Of a DNA stretch of 64,000 nucleotides, positions 1-8,799 are shown one piece after another. The position numbers were made by a program, and so were the translations under genes. The notes under the pieces were generated by a model that was not told the DNA's origin, did no database searches, and worked only from the letters and a program-made list of their open reading frames with translations. Numbering within the stretch: the first letter of the stretch is position 1; every line of letters begins with the position of its first letter. Source of the stretch: Alphaproteobacteria bacterium (GTDB lineage Bacteria > Pseudomonadota > Alphaproteobacteria > UBA828); the NCBI GenBank assembly GCA_022820945.1, contig JAJEEP010000093.1:1-64000 (forward strand), read 5' to 3'.

Positions 1-145
1 GGATCGCGCCGCCTTCGGCCTTCAGGTCGAGAAGCCGCGCGGAAATCGCCAAACACGCGCTGTAACGCGCTATAACAGCCCCCGATGCGCCGGGCTCATA
101 TATCGACGACAACCGTGTGTCGGTCTCGGCTGTATCGAGCCGGCG

Positions 146-283
146 ATGCTGACCGAAGACCGGGTGCCGCTCGGCGCGCAGCTGGTCGCCCGCTACGCGG
201 CCGACGGGTTGCTGATCAGCCTCGCTTCGCAGCTCGAAGAGGCGCAACCCTGGGCCCAGGAACGACCCCCGATCTACGCCTGA
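146..283 (+). pseudogene. C-terminal remnant of an amidase
   Basis: About 45 codons ending in TGA read like the last helices of an amidase-signature enzyme: a stretch of the form VPLGAQLVARYAADG, then LASQLEEAQPWA and RPPIYA, which is the usual tail of that family. The frame stays open to the left edge, but upstream of about position 140 it no longer resembles an amidase and has the look of non-coding DNA. No Ser-Ser-Lys catalytic core is present, so this cannot be an active enzyme. I read it as a gene remnant left by deletion; a frameshifted gene continuing beyond the window edge is the alternative. The following gene is a separate thiolase. Confidence 0.55.
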
Positions 284-397
284 CGCCGGGCCAGGCAACG
301 GCGCGCGCCGCCCCCGGTCTGGATATTCGCCGGGGCAGGGACTATGTAGTGTGCTGCAGCGCAGCATGCGCTTTCCGGACCCGGGAGAACACAGAAC

Positions 398-1585
398 ATG
401 ATGGATGATCCGATCGTCATCGTCGGCATGGCGCGCACGCCCATGGGCGGGTTTCAAGGAGCGCTGAAGGACGCGCGGGCCCCCGAACTGGGCTCCGCCG
501 CGATCGAAGCGGCGCTGACACGCGCGGGCGTCGGTGCCGACGAGGTCGACGAGGTCATCATGGGCAACATCCTTTCCGCCGGACAGGGGCAGGCGCCGGC
601 GCGCCAGGCCTCCATCGGCGCCGGAATCCCCGAGGCCGTCGGCTGCACCACCATCAACAAGATGTGCGGCTCGGGCATGAAGGCCACGATGTTCGCCCAC
701 GACCTGATTGCGGCCGGCTCCGGCGACATCGTCGTCGCCGGCGGCATGGAGAGCATGACCAACGCACCCTATCTGCTGGACCGCGCGCGGGGCGGCTACC
801 GCATGGGCCACGGCAAGGTGCAAGACCACATGTTCCTCGACGGGCTGGAGGACGCCTACGACAAGGGCAAGCTGATGGGCCATTTCGCGGAGGAGACGGC
901 GCGCACCTATCAGTTCACCCGCGAGCAGCAGGACGAGTTCGCCATCACCTCGCTCACCCGCGCGAAGACCGCGATCGAGGACGGCTCCTTCGACGGCGAG
1001 GTGACGCCGGTCACGGTGAAGCACCGCAAGGGCGAGACGGTGGTCGACCGGGACGAGCAGCCGCTGACCGCCGATCTCGACAAGATCCCGACGCTGCGCC
1101 CGGCCTTCGCCAAGGACGGCTCGGTGACCGCCGCGAATTCCAGCTCGATCTCGGACGGCGGCGCGGCGCTGGTGCTCATGCGGCGCTCCGAGGCCGAGCG
1201 ACGCGGTCTCACGCCGGTCGCGATCATCCACGGCCACGCGACGCACGCGCAGGCGCCCGCCTGGTTCACCACCGCGCCGGGGCCGGCACTACGCAAGCTG
1301 TTCGAGAAGGTGGACTGGGACGCGGATGACGTGGACCTCTACGAGGTCAACGAGGCCTTCGCGGTCGTTACCATGGCGGCGATGCGCGATCTCGACCTCG
1401 ACCACGACAAGGTGAACGTGCACGGCGGTGCCTGCGCGCTCGGCCATCCGGTCGGCGCCTCCGGCGCGCGCATCGTCATCACCCTGCTGGCGGCGCTGGA
1501 GAAATACGGCCTCAACAAGGGTGCGGCGGCGCTCTGCATCGGCGGCGGCGAGGCCACGGCGCTCGCTGTGGAGCGCCTGCACTAG
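398..1585 (+). CDS. Acetyl-CoA acetyltransferase (thiolase)
   Basis: Thiolase of 395 residues, the normal length for the family. It should cleave 3-ketoacyl-CoA or condense two acetyl-CoA in the cytoplasm. The nucleophilic cysteine lies in [10 protein letters not shown] (about Cys90). The C-terminal catalytic pair is visible as GHPVGASGA (about His350) and CIGGGEA (about Cys380), and NEAF is also present. Two ATGs are adjacent (398 and 401), preceded by GGGAG at about 382. It starts a same-strand run with a DUF1989 protein and an acyl-CoA dehydrogenase, which favours a degradative role. Biosynthetic (PhaA-like) and degradative thiolases cannot be separated from sequence alone. Confidence 0.93.
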   Translation: MMDDPIVIVGMARTPMGGFQGALKDARAPELGSAAIEAALTRAGVGADEVDEVIMGNILSAGQGQAPARQASIGAGIPEAVGCTTINKMCGSGMKATMFAHDLIAAGSGDIVVAGGMESMTNAPYLLDRARGGYRMGHGKVQDHMFLDGLEDAYDKGKLMGHFAEETARTYQFTREQQDEFAITSLTRAKTAIEDGSFDGEVTPVTVKHRKGETVVDRDEQPLTADLDKIPTLRPAFAKDGSVTAANSSSISDGGAALVLMRRSEAERRGLTPVAIIHGHATHAQAPAWFTTAPGPALRKLFEKVDWDADDVDLYEVNEAFAVVTMAAMRDLDLDHDKVNVHGGACALGHPVGASGARIVITLLAALEKYGLNKGAAALCIGGGEATALAVERLH

Positions 1586-1595
1586 GGCGCGGGCG

Positions 1596-2195
1596 ATGAC
1601 TGGCGCGCGCGAGACCATACCGGCCCGGCGCGGCCGGGCGGTCAGGCTCGGCGCGGGCAAGCGACTCCGCCTCATCAACACCCACGGCACCCAGGTGGTG
1701 GACACCTGGGCCTTCAACGCCGACGACATGGCCGAGTGCATGTCGATGGAGCACTCGCGCGTCGCCATCGGCGGCGTCTTCCCCAAGCCCGGCGATACCA
1801 TGGTCACCAACAAGCGCCGGCCCATCCTCACCCTGGTGGAGGACACCTCGCCCGGCATCCACGACACGCTGATCGCCGCCTGCGATCGCTGGCGCTACAT
1901 CCTGCTGGGCGCAGGCGACGATCACGACAACTGCGAAGACAACCTCCACGACGCGCTCGCGGCCCTGGACCTCAAGGCGCCGAAGACACCGTCCCCCTGG
2001 AACATGTGGATGAACATTCCGGTGGGCGAGGGCGGCTCGGTCTCCTTCGAGCCGGGCGTGGCGAGCCCCGGCGACTACGTGGTGCTGCAGGCGGAGATGG
2101 ACCTGGTGCTCGCCTTCTCCTGCTGCCCGCAGGACATCCTCCCCATCAACGGCGTCGCGTGTAACCCGGTGGACGCCGCCTACGAGCAGCTCTGA
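1596..2195 (+). CDS. DUF1989 (urea carboxylase-associated) family protein
   Basis: Protein of 199 residues of the DUF1989 family, often annotated as urea carboxylase/amidolyase-associated protein. Recognisable blocks are INTHGTQVVDTWAFN near the N-terminus, MSMEHSR, and a C-terminal EMDLVLAFSCCPQDILPING block. The biochemical role of the family is not established. The ATG at 1596 lies 11 bases after the thiolase stop; the frame is open further upstream, but that part overlaps thiolase and reads as arginine-rich mirror sequence. No urea carboxylase or allophanate hydrolase is in the window, so the usual partner is missing; the amidase remnant nearby is the only hint of amide chemistry. Confidence 0.8.
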   Translation: MTGARETIPARRGRAVRLGAGKRLRLINTHGTQVVDTWAFNADDMAECMSMEHSRVAIGGVFPKPGDTMVTNKRRPILTLVEDTSPGIHDTLIAACDRWRYILLGAGDDHDNCEDNLHDALAALDLKAPKTPSPWNMWMNIPVGEGGSVSFEPGVASPGDYVVLQAEMDLVLAFSCCPQDILPINGVACNPVDAAYEQL

Positions 2196-2206
2196 GGGCC
2201 AAGGCC

Positions 2207-3358
2207 ATGGCAGGGAACGGCATCTTTCTCACCGACGAGCAGCGGATGGTCCGCGACATGGCGCGCGATTTCGCGGCGGGCGAGCTTGCCCCCCACGCCG
2301 GCAAGTGGGACCTGAACGGCGGCTATCCCGACGACATCCTGCCCAGGATGGGCCGGCTCGGGCTCATGGGCATGCTGGTGCCGCCCGAGTGGGACGGCGC
2401 CGGCGCGGACCATGTGGCCTATGCGCTCGCCATGGAGGAGATCGCGGCCGGCGATGTCGGCACGTCCACGGCGATGAGCGTGAACAACTCGCTGGTCTGC
2501 GCAGGCATTCTCAGGGGCGGCTCCGAAGAGCAGAAAGAGCGCTTCCTGCGACCGCTCGCGCGCGGCGACATGCTCGGCTGCTTCTGCCTGACAGAGCCAC
2601 AGGCGGGCTCCGACGCGTCCAACCTGCGCACCCGCGCGGTGGCGGACGGCAACGGCTACCGGCTGAGCGGCACCAAGCAGTTCGTCTCCAGCGGCTCCAG
2701 GGCGGACCTCGCGATGGTCTTCGCCGTGACCGACCCCGACGCCGGCAAGAAGGGCATCAGCTGCTTCCTGGTGCCGACGGACTCCGAGGGCTACACGGTC
2801 GCGAGCCACGAGACCAAGATGGGCCAGCGGGCGCACGACACCTGCCAGATCGTCTTCGAGGACGTGCGCCTCACCCCCGACCTCATGCTGGGCGAGCCGG
2901 GGCAGGGCTACGCCATCGCGCTCGGCAATCTCGAAGGCGGCCGCATCGGGGTTGCGGCCCAGGCGACGGGCGCCATGCGCGCGGCCTACGAGGCTGCGCT
3001 CGACTATGCCAGGGAGCGCACGAGCTTCGGCAAGCCGCTGATCGAGCATCAGGCGGTGGGCTTCCGGCTCGCCGACATGGCGACGGAGATCGAGGCGTCG
3101 CGGCTCTTGACGCTGCAGGCCGCGCGGCTGCGCGATGCCGGCGAGCCCTGCCTGAAGGAAGCCTCGATGGCCAAGCTCTTCGCCTCGGAGACCGCCGAGC
3201 GGGTCTGTTCCAAGGCGATCCAGACGTTGGGTGGCTACGGCTACCTGAGCGACTTCCCGGTGGAGCGCATCTATCGCGACCAGCGGGTCTGCACCATCTA
3301 CGAGGGCACGAGCGACGTGCAGCGGCTGGTGATCAGCCGGGCGCTCGCGCGGGAGTAA
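2207..3358 (+). CDS. Acyl-CoA dehydrogenase
   Basis: FAD-dependent acyl-CoA dehydrogenase of 383 residues that should introduce the alpha-beta double bond in an acyl-CoA and pass electrons to ETF. The family blocks are in order: an N-terminal helical domain, CFCLTEPQAGSDAS (the flavin and substrate loop), a beta domain with SGTKQFVSSG, and the C-terminal helical bundle with QTLGGYGY. The catalytic glutamate is in IYEGTSDVQR (about Glu366), the short-chain position. ATG lies 11 bases after the DUF1989 stop. The electron acceptor genes etfA and etfB are at 39.5-41.3 kb. Confidence 0.92.
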   Translation: MAGNGIFLTDEQRMVRDMARDFAAGELAPHAGKWDLNGGYPDDILPRMGRLGLMGMLVPPEWDGAGADHVAYALAMEEIAAGDVGTSTAMSVNNSLVCAGILRGGSEEQKERFLRPLARGDMLGCFCLTEPQAGSDASNLRTRAVADGNGYRLSGTKQFVSSGSRADLAMVFAVTDPDAGKKGISCFLVPTDSEGYTVASHETKMGQRAHDTCQIVFEDVRLTPDLMLGEPGQGYAIALGNLEGGRIGVAAQATGAMRAAYEAALDYARERTSFGKPLIEHQAVGFRLADMATEIEASRLLTLQAARLRDAGEPCLKEASMAKLFASETAERVCSKAIQTLGGYGYLSDFPVERIYRDQRVCTIYEGTSDVQRLVISRALARE

Positions 3359-3362
3359 GGCG

Positions 3363-3965
3363 ATGAGCGACAGTCTCGACTTCTATTTCGACTTCTCGTC
3401 GCCTTACGGCTACCTCGCGTCCGAGCGCATCGCCGGGATCGCGGCGAAGCACGGGCGGAACGTCACCTGGCGGCCGATGCTGCTGGGCGCGGTGTTCCAG
3501 AAGATCGGCGGCAGCCCCCTGGTCAACCAGCCGATGAAGGGGCCCTACTCGCAGCACGACATGCTGCGCTCCGCGCGCCTGCACGGCATTGCCTTCAACG
3601 TCCCCGACAACTTCCCGGTCAACAGCATCGCCGCCTGCCGCGCCTATTACTGGCTGGCGGATGGCGACCCCGCCACGGCGCACGATTTCGCCCGGGCGCT
3701 CTATCGCGGCTACTTCGTCGAGAACCGCGACTTGAGCCAGCCGGAGACCGTGGTCGGGGCGGCGCAGGCGCTCGGTGTGGACGGCGATGCGCTGGTGGCG
3801 GCGGTGCAGGATCAGACGATCAAGGACCGCCTCCGTGCCGAGAACGATGCGGCGCTCGATCGCGGCGTCTTCGGCTCGCCCACCGTCTTCGTCGGCGACG
3901 AGATGTTCTGGGGCCACGACCGGCTGGAGATGATCGACCGCTGGCTCGAGACCGGCGGCTGGTAG
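3363..3965 (+). CDS. 2-hydroxychromene-2-carboxylate isomerase family (DsbA-like, kappa-GST type)
   Basis: Protein of 200 residues with a thioredoxin fold plus helical insert. It starts FYFDFSSPYGYLASERI, the signature of HCCA isomerase and kappa-class glutathione transferases, with a serine in place of a redox cysteine pair. The C-terminal block GVFGSPTVFVGDEMFWGHDRL is typical. Family members use glutathione as cofactor, either in isomerising an aromatic-degradation intermediate or in conjugation. It starts 4 bases after the acyl-CoA dehydrogenase stop, so it is probably co-transcribed. No other naphthalene-pathway gene is visible, so the substrate is open. Confidence 0.85.
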   Translation: MSDSLDFYFDFSSPYGYLASERIAGIAAKHGRNVTWRPMLLGAVFQKIGGSPLVNQPMKGPYSQHDMLRSARLHGIAFNVPDNFPVNSIAACRAYYWLADGDPATAHDFARALYRGYFVENRDLSQPETVVGAAQALGVDGDALVAAVQDQTIKDRLRAENDAALDRGVFGSPTVFVGDEMFWGHDRLEMIDRWLETGGW

Positions 3966-3992
3966 CCGGCGGCAGGGGCAGTCGCCCCGAGA

Positions 3993-4775
3993 TCAGCCGG
4001 CCGCGTCGGCCCCCAGCTTCACCTCGTCGTCGTAGACTTCTTCCGGCAGCGGCAGGCCTTCGAGTTCGGCCTCGCCGAGGGGGCCGTCAGGCGCGATGCC
4101 GCGCTGCTCCAGGAGCGCCATAAGCTGGCGGGCGTGCTGGGCCGCGTGCCAGGCCGTCCGCTCCAGCACGCTCTCGGTCGGGTGGATGCCGTAGTAAGTG
4201 TCGAGGGTGCCGAGGCGCCCCGCGTCGGCGGCGCGCCACCATGATGCGAGCGCGTCGCGCACGGTTTGCCCGTAAGCCGAGACCTGGGCTGCGCTCCGCA
4301 TCTCGGGTCCGGGCATGCGCTCGAAGTAGTCGAACGTGAGCCGCGCGCCCTGGACCGCGTCGATGAACGCCGCCGGGATCACAAAGATGTGGTAGCCGAG
4401 GTCGAGGATGGTGCGCTCGCGTCCGGGCAACCCCTCTTCCAGGTCGGCGGCCGGGAACTGGCCGAGATAGCGCTGGGTCGCAGCGAGGATCAGGTCGATC
4501 CTCTGCACCAGCTCAGCCGGGGGCAGTTGTGCCCGGTCGAATTCGACGCCGATGAAGCGCGCGAGGTCGCCCAGGTCCTGGGCGAAGACGAAGCGGCGCC
4601 CCTGGACCACCACCGGTATCGACCGGGCACCGAGGCTCGCGAGCTCCTCCATCGCCTCCGGCCGGGCGCGGACGTTGATCGATTCGTAGGCGATCCCGCG
4701 CGTCGCCAGGAACTCCTTGGCCCGGAGGCAGCTGGAGCACCCCGGCTGCCAGTACACCTTGAAGTCGTCTGCCAT
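3993..4775 (-). CDS. Glutaredoxin-DinB fusion protein
   Basis: Protein of 260 residues made of two domains. Residues 1-80 are a glutaredoxin-like fold with CxxC in PGCSSC (Cys13, Cys16) and a probable cis-proline in RSIPVV. Residues about 85-245 form a helical bundle resembling DinB/YfiT proteins, with the three expected metal-binding histidines: His129 in DLGYH, and His210 and His214 in WHAAQH. DinB relatives include thiol S-transferases, so the fusion suggests thiol transfer coupled to thiol-disulfide exchange; that is inference. ATG at 4775 is preceded by GGGGAG; an upstream ATG would extend it into the neighbour. It converges with the glutathione-type isomerase gene. Confidence 0.75.
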   Translation of the reverse strand: MADDFKVYWQPGCSSCLRAKEFLATRGIAYESINVRARPEAMEELASLGARSIPVVVQGRRFVFAQDLGDLARFIGVEFDRAQLPPAELVQRIDLILAATQRYLGQFPAADLEEGLPGRERTILDLGYHIFVIPAAFIDAVQGARLTFDYFERMPGPEMRSAAQVSAYGQTVRDALASWWRAADAGRLGTLDTYYGIHPTESVLERTAWHAAQHARQLMALLEQRGIAPDGPLGEAELEGLPLPEEVYDDEVKLGADAAG

Positions 4776-4806
4776 GTCCGCTCTCCCCGGCGAGTGGCGC
4801 TCGCGC

Positions 4807-5580
4807 CTATTCCGCCGTGTAGCCGCCATCGATCACCAGCTCGGTGCCGGTGACGAACTTGGATTCGTCCGAGGCCAGATAGACCACGCCGTTGGCGATG
4901 TCGTTGGGCTCGCCGACACGGCCTATCGGGTGCAGCTTGCCGAACTCCTCCGGTCCTGCCGCCGCGTCGCCGAACATGCGGGTCGCGGTCTCGTCCATCA
5001 TCGGCGTGTGGATGAAGGCGGGGTGGATCGAGTTGACGCGCACACCGCTGCCGTCGCGGGCGCATTCCAGCGCCACGCACTTGGTAAAGTAGCGAACCGC
5101 GCCCTTGGAGGCGGTGTAGGCGGCGAGATTCGCCGTGCCGACCAAGCCGAGCACCGACGACATGTTGATGATGGAGCCGCCGCCGGAGTCACGCATCGCG
5201 GGGATCGCGCTCCGGGTGCCGAGAAAGACCCCGTCGGCGTTGACCGCCATGATCTGCCGCCAGGTCTCCAGCGAGACATCGGCGATAGGCTCGGCGCGGG
5301 TGATGCCGGCGTTGTTGAAGAGGATGTCGAGCCTGCCGTGCTCCGCCACCACGCTCTCGACCGTCGCCTGCCAGGCGGCTTCTTCGGTCACGTCGAGTGG
5401 CCGGAACCGGGCCGCGCCGCCCGCCGCGGCGATGGACTCGACCACTTCCGCACCGCGGCCTTCGTCCCGCCCCGTCACCAGCACCGCCGCGCCTTCCTCG
5501 GCCATGCGCAGCGCCGATGCGGCGCCGAGCCCACTGGTCGCCCCGGTCACGATCGCCACCTTGCCCGCCAGTCTCGCCAT
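4807..5580 (-). CDS. SDR family NAD(P)-dependent oxidoreductase
   Basis: Classical short-chain dehydrogenase of 257 residues. The cofactor motif TGATSGLG is at about residues 11-18, NNAG follows, the active-site serine is in NMSS, and the catalytic YxxxK is in YTASKGA. The C-terminus ends in LVIDGGYTAE, typical of 3-oxoacyl-ACP reductase-like and secondary alcohol dehydrogenases. ATG at 5580 gives the usual MARLAGKVAIVTG start; upstream in-frame ATGs at 5592 and 5628 add only atypical residues. It is transcribed away from the AidB-like gene, with a palindrome between the two starts, and is followed by the glutaredoxin-DinB gene on the same strand. Confidence 0.9.
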   Translation of the reverse strand: MARLAGKVAIVTGATSGLGAASALRMAEEGAAVLVTGRDEGRGAEVVESIAAAGGAARFRPLDVTEEAAWQATVESVVAEHGRLDILFNNAGITRAEPIADVSLETWRQIMAVNADGVFLGTRSAIPAMRDSGGGSIINMSSVLGLVGTANLAAYTASKGAVRYFTKCVALECARDGSGVRVNSIHPAFIHTPMMDETATRMFGDAAAGPEEFGKLHPIGRVGEPNDIANGVVYLASDESKFVTGTELVIDGGYTAE

Positions 5581-5672
5581 TGCCCGCCTCATACCCCGCA
5601 AGGGCGTTGCACGTGCTGCGCCCCGCATATCGACGCGTATCGAATTGAGAGTAACATTGCAGACTATACCCG

Positions 5673-5689
5673 CGCAGGCGTTGCCTGCG
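5673..5689. promoter_or_regulatory. Perfect palindrome in a divergent promoter region
   Basis: CGCAGGC-GTT-GCCTGCG, 7-bp arms with no mismatch, lies 21 bases before the AidB-like start and 93 bases before the divergent SDR start. A perfect dyad between two divergent start codons is what a dimeric repressor site (for example TetR family) would look like. No regulator gene is next to it. An RNA hairpin in the acyl-CoA dehydrogenase leader is the alternative. Confidence 0.45.
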
Positions 5690-5709
5690 TTCCAAAAGGT
5701 CGCGCACCC

Positions 5710-7407
5710 ATGGCGGACGGGAACGGCGCTCTCGGCGGCAACGCCTATCGGGCGGACCGGAATCTTCAGGCCCTCCTGCGCCGCAGCGCGCCCTGGCTCA
5801 CCGAAGGCGACGCCGAGCGGCTAGACGGCTTCGGCGGCTGGGTCGCGACCGCCGTCGACGAACAGGCCGACTACACCAACCGCTTCGCACCGCCGGTTCT
5901 CGAGACCCTGGACGAGGACGGCCATCCCCGCACGGCGGTCCGTCACAATCCGCTCTATTCAGCGGCACACCGCGAGGTCTACGAGCGGGGCATCGTCGGG
6001 CTCAACCATGGCGCGGCGCGGCGCCCGTACACACTCACGTTTGCAATGGGCTATCTGCTTGCGCAGTCCGACATCTCGATTCACTGCCCGGTGACGCTCA
6101 CCGGCGCCGTCGCTCACGTGCTCGACCGCTTCGCGCCGGAGCCAGTGCGAAATGCCTACCTGCCCCGACTCGTGCGTACGGACGGCAAGGCGGTGACTGG
6201 CGGCACCTGGGTCACCGAGAAGCAGGGCGGCAGCGACGTGGGCGCCACCCGGACCGCGGCGCGGCGCATCAACGACGGCATCCAGCTCAGCGGGCTCAAG
6301 TGGTTCGCCAGCAACGTCGACGGCGGAATCGCGCTCACCCTCGCCCGGCCGGAGGGCGCGGCGGACGGTGGCGCCGGCCTCGGCCTCTACCTGGTGCCGG
6401 CACGAGCACCCGACGGGGCGCCCAACCGCTACCGGATCAGGCGGCTCAAGGACAAGCTCGGCACTCACGGCCTCGCCACCGGGGAAATCGAGCTGGAGGA
6501 CGCGCACGCGGTGGAGGTGGCGCCGCCGCCAGACGGGCTGAAGACCATGATGGCGGCGCTCGGTTACAGCCGCATCCACAACGCGATGGCTTCGGCAGGC
6601 ATTCAGCGCCGCGCGTTCGCCGAGGCCCTCGCCCACGCCGAGACGCGCGAAGCCTTCGGCCATCGCCTCGCCGCCTACCCGATGGTGCAGGACCAGCTGG
6701 TCGAAATGCAGGTGCGTGTGGAAGCGAGCGTGGCTTTGGCCTTCGCCGCGGCGCGGGCGTTCGACGAAGCGCAGAAGACACCAGCGGAGCAGCCCTGGAT
6801 GCGGCTTGTCACCGCGCTCGCCAAGTATCTCACGGCGGCGTGGGCGATCACCACGACCAGCCGCGCGATCGAAATTCTGGGCGGTAACGGCTACACCGAG
6901 GAGTACCCCACGGCCAGGCTCTACCGCGATGCCCAGGTGCTGACCGTGTGGGAGGGACCGCCCAACATCCAGGCGCTGGAGGTGCTGCGTCTCGCGGGCG
7001 CGGACTCGCCGGGACTCGCCGCCTTCCACGCGCGGCTCGACGCCATTCTCAACCTGCCCTTCGCCGCCAACCACTCCGCCTTCGTGCGGGCTCGCGCGCT
7101 GGTCTTTCAGGCCCGGCGGGAGGTCGCCGCGCTGACGGCTTTGATTCGTGACGACCAAGCCGAGGCGCAGCGCCAGGCCCACCGGCTGATGGACCGCATG
7201 GCCAAGGGTCTGGCCGCTGCCCTTCTGGTCGAGGAGGCGGCCACCGATTGGGGCACTGGCGATGCACGCAAGGCTGTGGTCGCACGCCTCTTCGCCGGGC
7301 AGGAGCTGGCGGCGCCGGAACCGCCCAAGCCGGGCGAGAGCGAGGGCCAGCGGTTCTTCCGACCGCTTGCCCGATACGAGAGGATCGAGACGCCGCACCC
7401 GGATTGA
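5710..7407 (+). CDS. AidB-like acyl-CoA dehydrogenase
   Basis: Flavoprotein of 565 residues, clearly longer than the roughly 380 residues of ordinary acyl-CoA dehydrogenases and close to E. coli AidB (541). Visible blocks are an AidB-type N-terminal domain (NPLYSAAHREVY), GGTWVTEKQGGSDVG at the flavin site, the LGGNGYTEEYP loop, and VWEGPPNIQALEVLR with the glutamate at the catalytic position. AidB proteins bind FAD and DNA in the alkylation response, while many homologues act as ordinary dehydrogenases, so the role is unresolved. ATG at 5710 was chosen because sequence upstream in this frame reads over the divergent SDR gene. Confidence 0.85.
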   Translation: MADGNGALGGNAYRADRNLQALLRRSAPWLTEGDAERLDGFGGWVATAVDEQADYTNRFAPPVLETLDEDGHPRTAVRHNPLYSAAHREVYERGIVGLNHGAARRPYTLTFAMGYLLAQSDISIHCPVTLTGAVAHVLDRFAPEPVRNAYLPRLVRTDGKAVTGGTWVTEKQGGSDVGATRTAARRINDGIQLSGLKWFASNVDGGIALTLARPEGAADGGAGLGLYLVPARAPDGAPNRYRIRRLKDKLGTHGLATGEIELEDAHAVEVAPPPDGLKTMMAALGYSRIHNAMASAGIQRRAFAEALAHAETREAFGHRLAAYPMVQDQLVEMQVRVEASVALAFAAARAFDEAQKTPAEQPWMRLVTALAKYLTAAWAITTTSRAIEILGGNGYTEEYPTARLYRDAQVLTVWEGPPNIQALEVLRLAGADSPGLAAFHARLDAILNLPFAANHSAFVRARALVFQARREVAALTALIRDDQAEAQRQAHRLMDRMAKGLAAALLVEEAATDWGTGDARKAVVARLFAGQELAAPEPPKPGESEGQRFFRPLARYERIETPHPD

Positions 7408-7511
7408 CCGCATCCCCGGGCCGGCGGCGGAATACGCCTATCCGGCCGGCGCTGCCGCATGCTATGTGCTGGGCCTGCCGGCAGGCAGCGCACGCCACGG
7501 GAGCAAGGTCG

Positions 7512-8285
7512 ATGCAAATCAACGGCAAGAACATCGCCGTGGAGCAGAGTGGCGACGGCGACGCAGTGGTGATGGTCCACGGCCTCGGCGGCACCAGCAA
7601 CAGCTGGTACCCCCAGGTGGGTCCGCTCGCCCGGTTCTTCCGCGTGGTTCGGCCCGATCTCGAGGGCTCCGGCCGCTCGCCCGCCACGGGCGCTCTTTCC
7701 GTCGCCTCCTTCGCCGCCGACGTGATCGCGGTGATGGATGAGCTGGAAATAGCGACCGCCCACCTCTGCGGCCACTCCATGGGCACGATCGTCTGCCAGC
7801 ATATTGCCGCCGAGCACGCCGAGCGGGTGAAGAGCCTGGCGCTTCTGGGTCCGCTGGCCGAGCCGCCCAGGCCGGCCCGCCAGGCGATTCGTGACCGCGC
7901 GGCCGTGGCGCGGGAGAACGGCATGACGCCGATTGCGGACACTCTGGTGGAGGTCGCGATTTCGGCCGACACCAGAGCGCACTATCCGGCGGCGGCGGCC
8001 TTCGTCCGCGAGATTCTCATGGGCCAGGATGCGGAGGGCTACGCGCGCACCTGCGAGGCGCTTGCCGCCGCCACGAGCGCGGACCTCGCGAGCATCCGCT
8101 GCCCGACCCTGCTGATCACAGGCGATGAGGACGGCGTCTCGCCGCCACCGGCGGTGAAGGCGCTGAGCAGCAAGATCAAAGGCTCCCGGGTCGCGGTGCT
8201 GCCCGGTTGCGGTCACTGGACCCCGATCGAGAAGCCGGCGCAGGTCAACGGGTTGATTCTAAACCTCTATTACAGCTTCAGTTAG
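7512..8285 (+). CDS. Alpha/beta-fold hydrolase
   Basis: Hydrolase of 257 residues with a complete triad: nucleophile in CGHSMGT (about Ser89), an acid in TGDEDGVSPP, and His in GCGHWTPIEKP (about His235). VHGLGG supplies the oxyanion-hole region. It resembles 3-oxoadipate enol-lactonase and related C-C or ester hydrolases of aromatic degradation, but the substrate is not readable. ATG at 7512 starts the usual MQINGKNIAVE beta strand; more upstream starts overlap the AidB-like gene. It lies 104 bases after that gene on the same strand. Confidence 0.85.
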   Translation: MQINGKNIAVEQSGDGDAVVMVHGLGGTSNSWYPQVGPLARFFRVVRPDLEGSGRSPATGALSVASFAADVIAVMDELEIATAHLCGHSMGTIVCQHIAAEHAERVKSLALLGPLAEPPRPARQAIRDRAAVARENGMTPIADTLVEVAISADTRAHYPAAAAFVREILMGQDAEGYARTCEALAAATSADLASIRCPTLLITGDEDGVSPPPAVKALSSKIKGSRVAVLPGCGHWTPIEKPAQVNGLILNLYYSFS

Positions 8286-8293
8286 GCAAAAAC

Positions 8294-8791
8294 ATGGCGA
8301 CGCGAAAGCAGGGCAAACGGGGGAGCGCACAGGCGCGTTCCCGCAAGGGTTCGGGCAAGGCTCGACCGGCCGCCGCCAGACGAACCACTCGCGGTGGGCA
8401 GGCAAAGGCGTCGTCCGGCGCCGCGGCGGCGACCTTTTATGTCTGCCGCTCCTGCGTCTGGTCGGAATCCGCGCGTGAGCGCGACGGCAAGCGCCAGGGC
8501 ACCTTCTTGCTGGAGGCGGTGCGCGACCTGATCGAGGCCGAGCCGCTGCCGGAGGCGCTCAACCTGCGCGCGGTTTATTGCCTGAACGGCTGCAAGAGCC
8601 CGTGCAACGTGGGCTTCCGCTCGGCCGGCAAGCACCACGTGCGCTTCAGTCACTTGACGCCCGAGAATGCAGAGGACGTCATCGCCTACGCGTGCGCATA
8701 CCAGTCGAGCGCGAACGGCGAGGTCTCAGAGGACGAGACGCCGGCGGCGATGCGCGGCAAGATGACGGTGCACACCCCGCCGATTGGCTAA
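8294..8791 (+). CDS. DUF1636 family putative metal-binding protein
   Basis: Protein of 165 residues. The C-terminal 115 residues match DUF1636, with cysteine motifs YVCRSCVWS and YCLNGCKSPCNVGF that look like metal or cluster ligands. The first 45 residues are an unusual basic Lys/Arg/Ser/Ala tail of histone-like composition that is not part of the usual domain. Family members are often found near cobalamin genes, but none is here. The ATG at 8294 follows the hydrolase stop by 8 bases. The function is unknown. Confidence 0.75.
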   Translation: MATRKQGKRGSAQARSRKGSGKARPAAARRTTRGGQAKASSGAAAATFYVCRSCVWSESARERDGKRQGTFLLEAVRDLIEAEPLPEALNLRAVYCLNGCKSPCNVGFRSAGKHHVRFSHLTPENAEDVIAYACAYQSSANGEVSEDETPAAMRGKMTVHTPPIG

Positions 8792-8799
8792 TCTCTACC

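Noticed and set aside
1-60. Possible start of a minus-strand gene running off the left edge (TTG, then AISARLLDLKAEGGAI)
   Set aside because: Only about 17 codons are inside the window, with no clear ribosome binding site; too little to support.
85-408. 107-codon plus-strand frame at the left edge
   Set aside because: Arginine-rich and different in frame from the amidase-like tail; runs into the thiolase start.
5959-7413. 484-codon minus-strand frame opposite the AidB-like gene
   Set aside because: Mirror frame of a conserved flavoprotein, no recognisable domain, no ribosome binding site.
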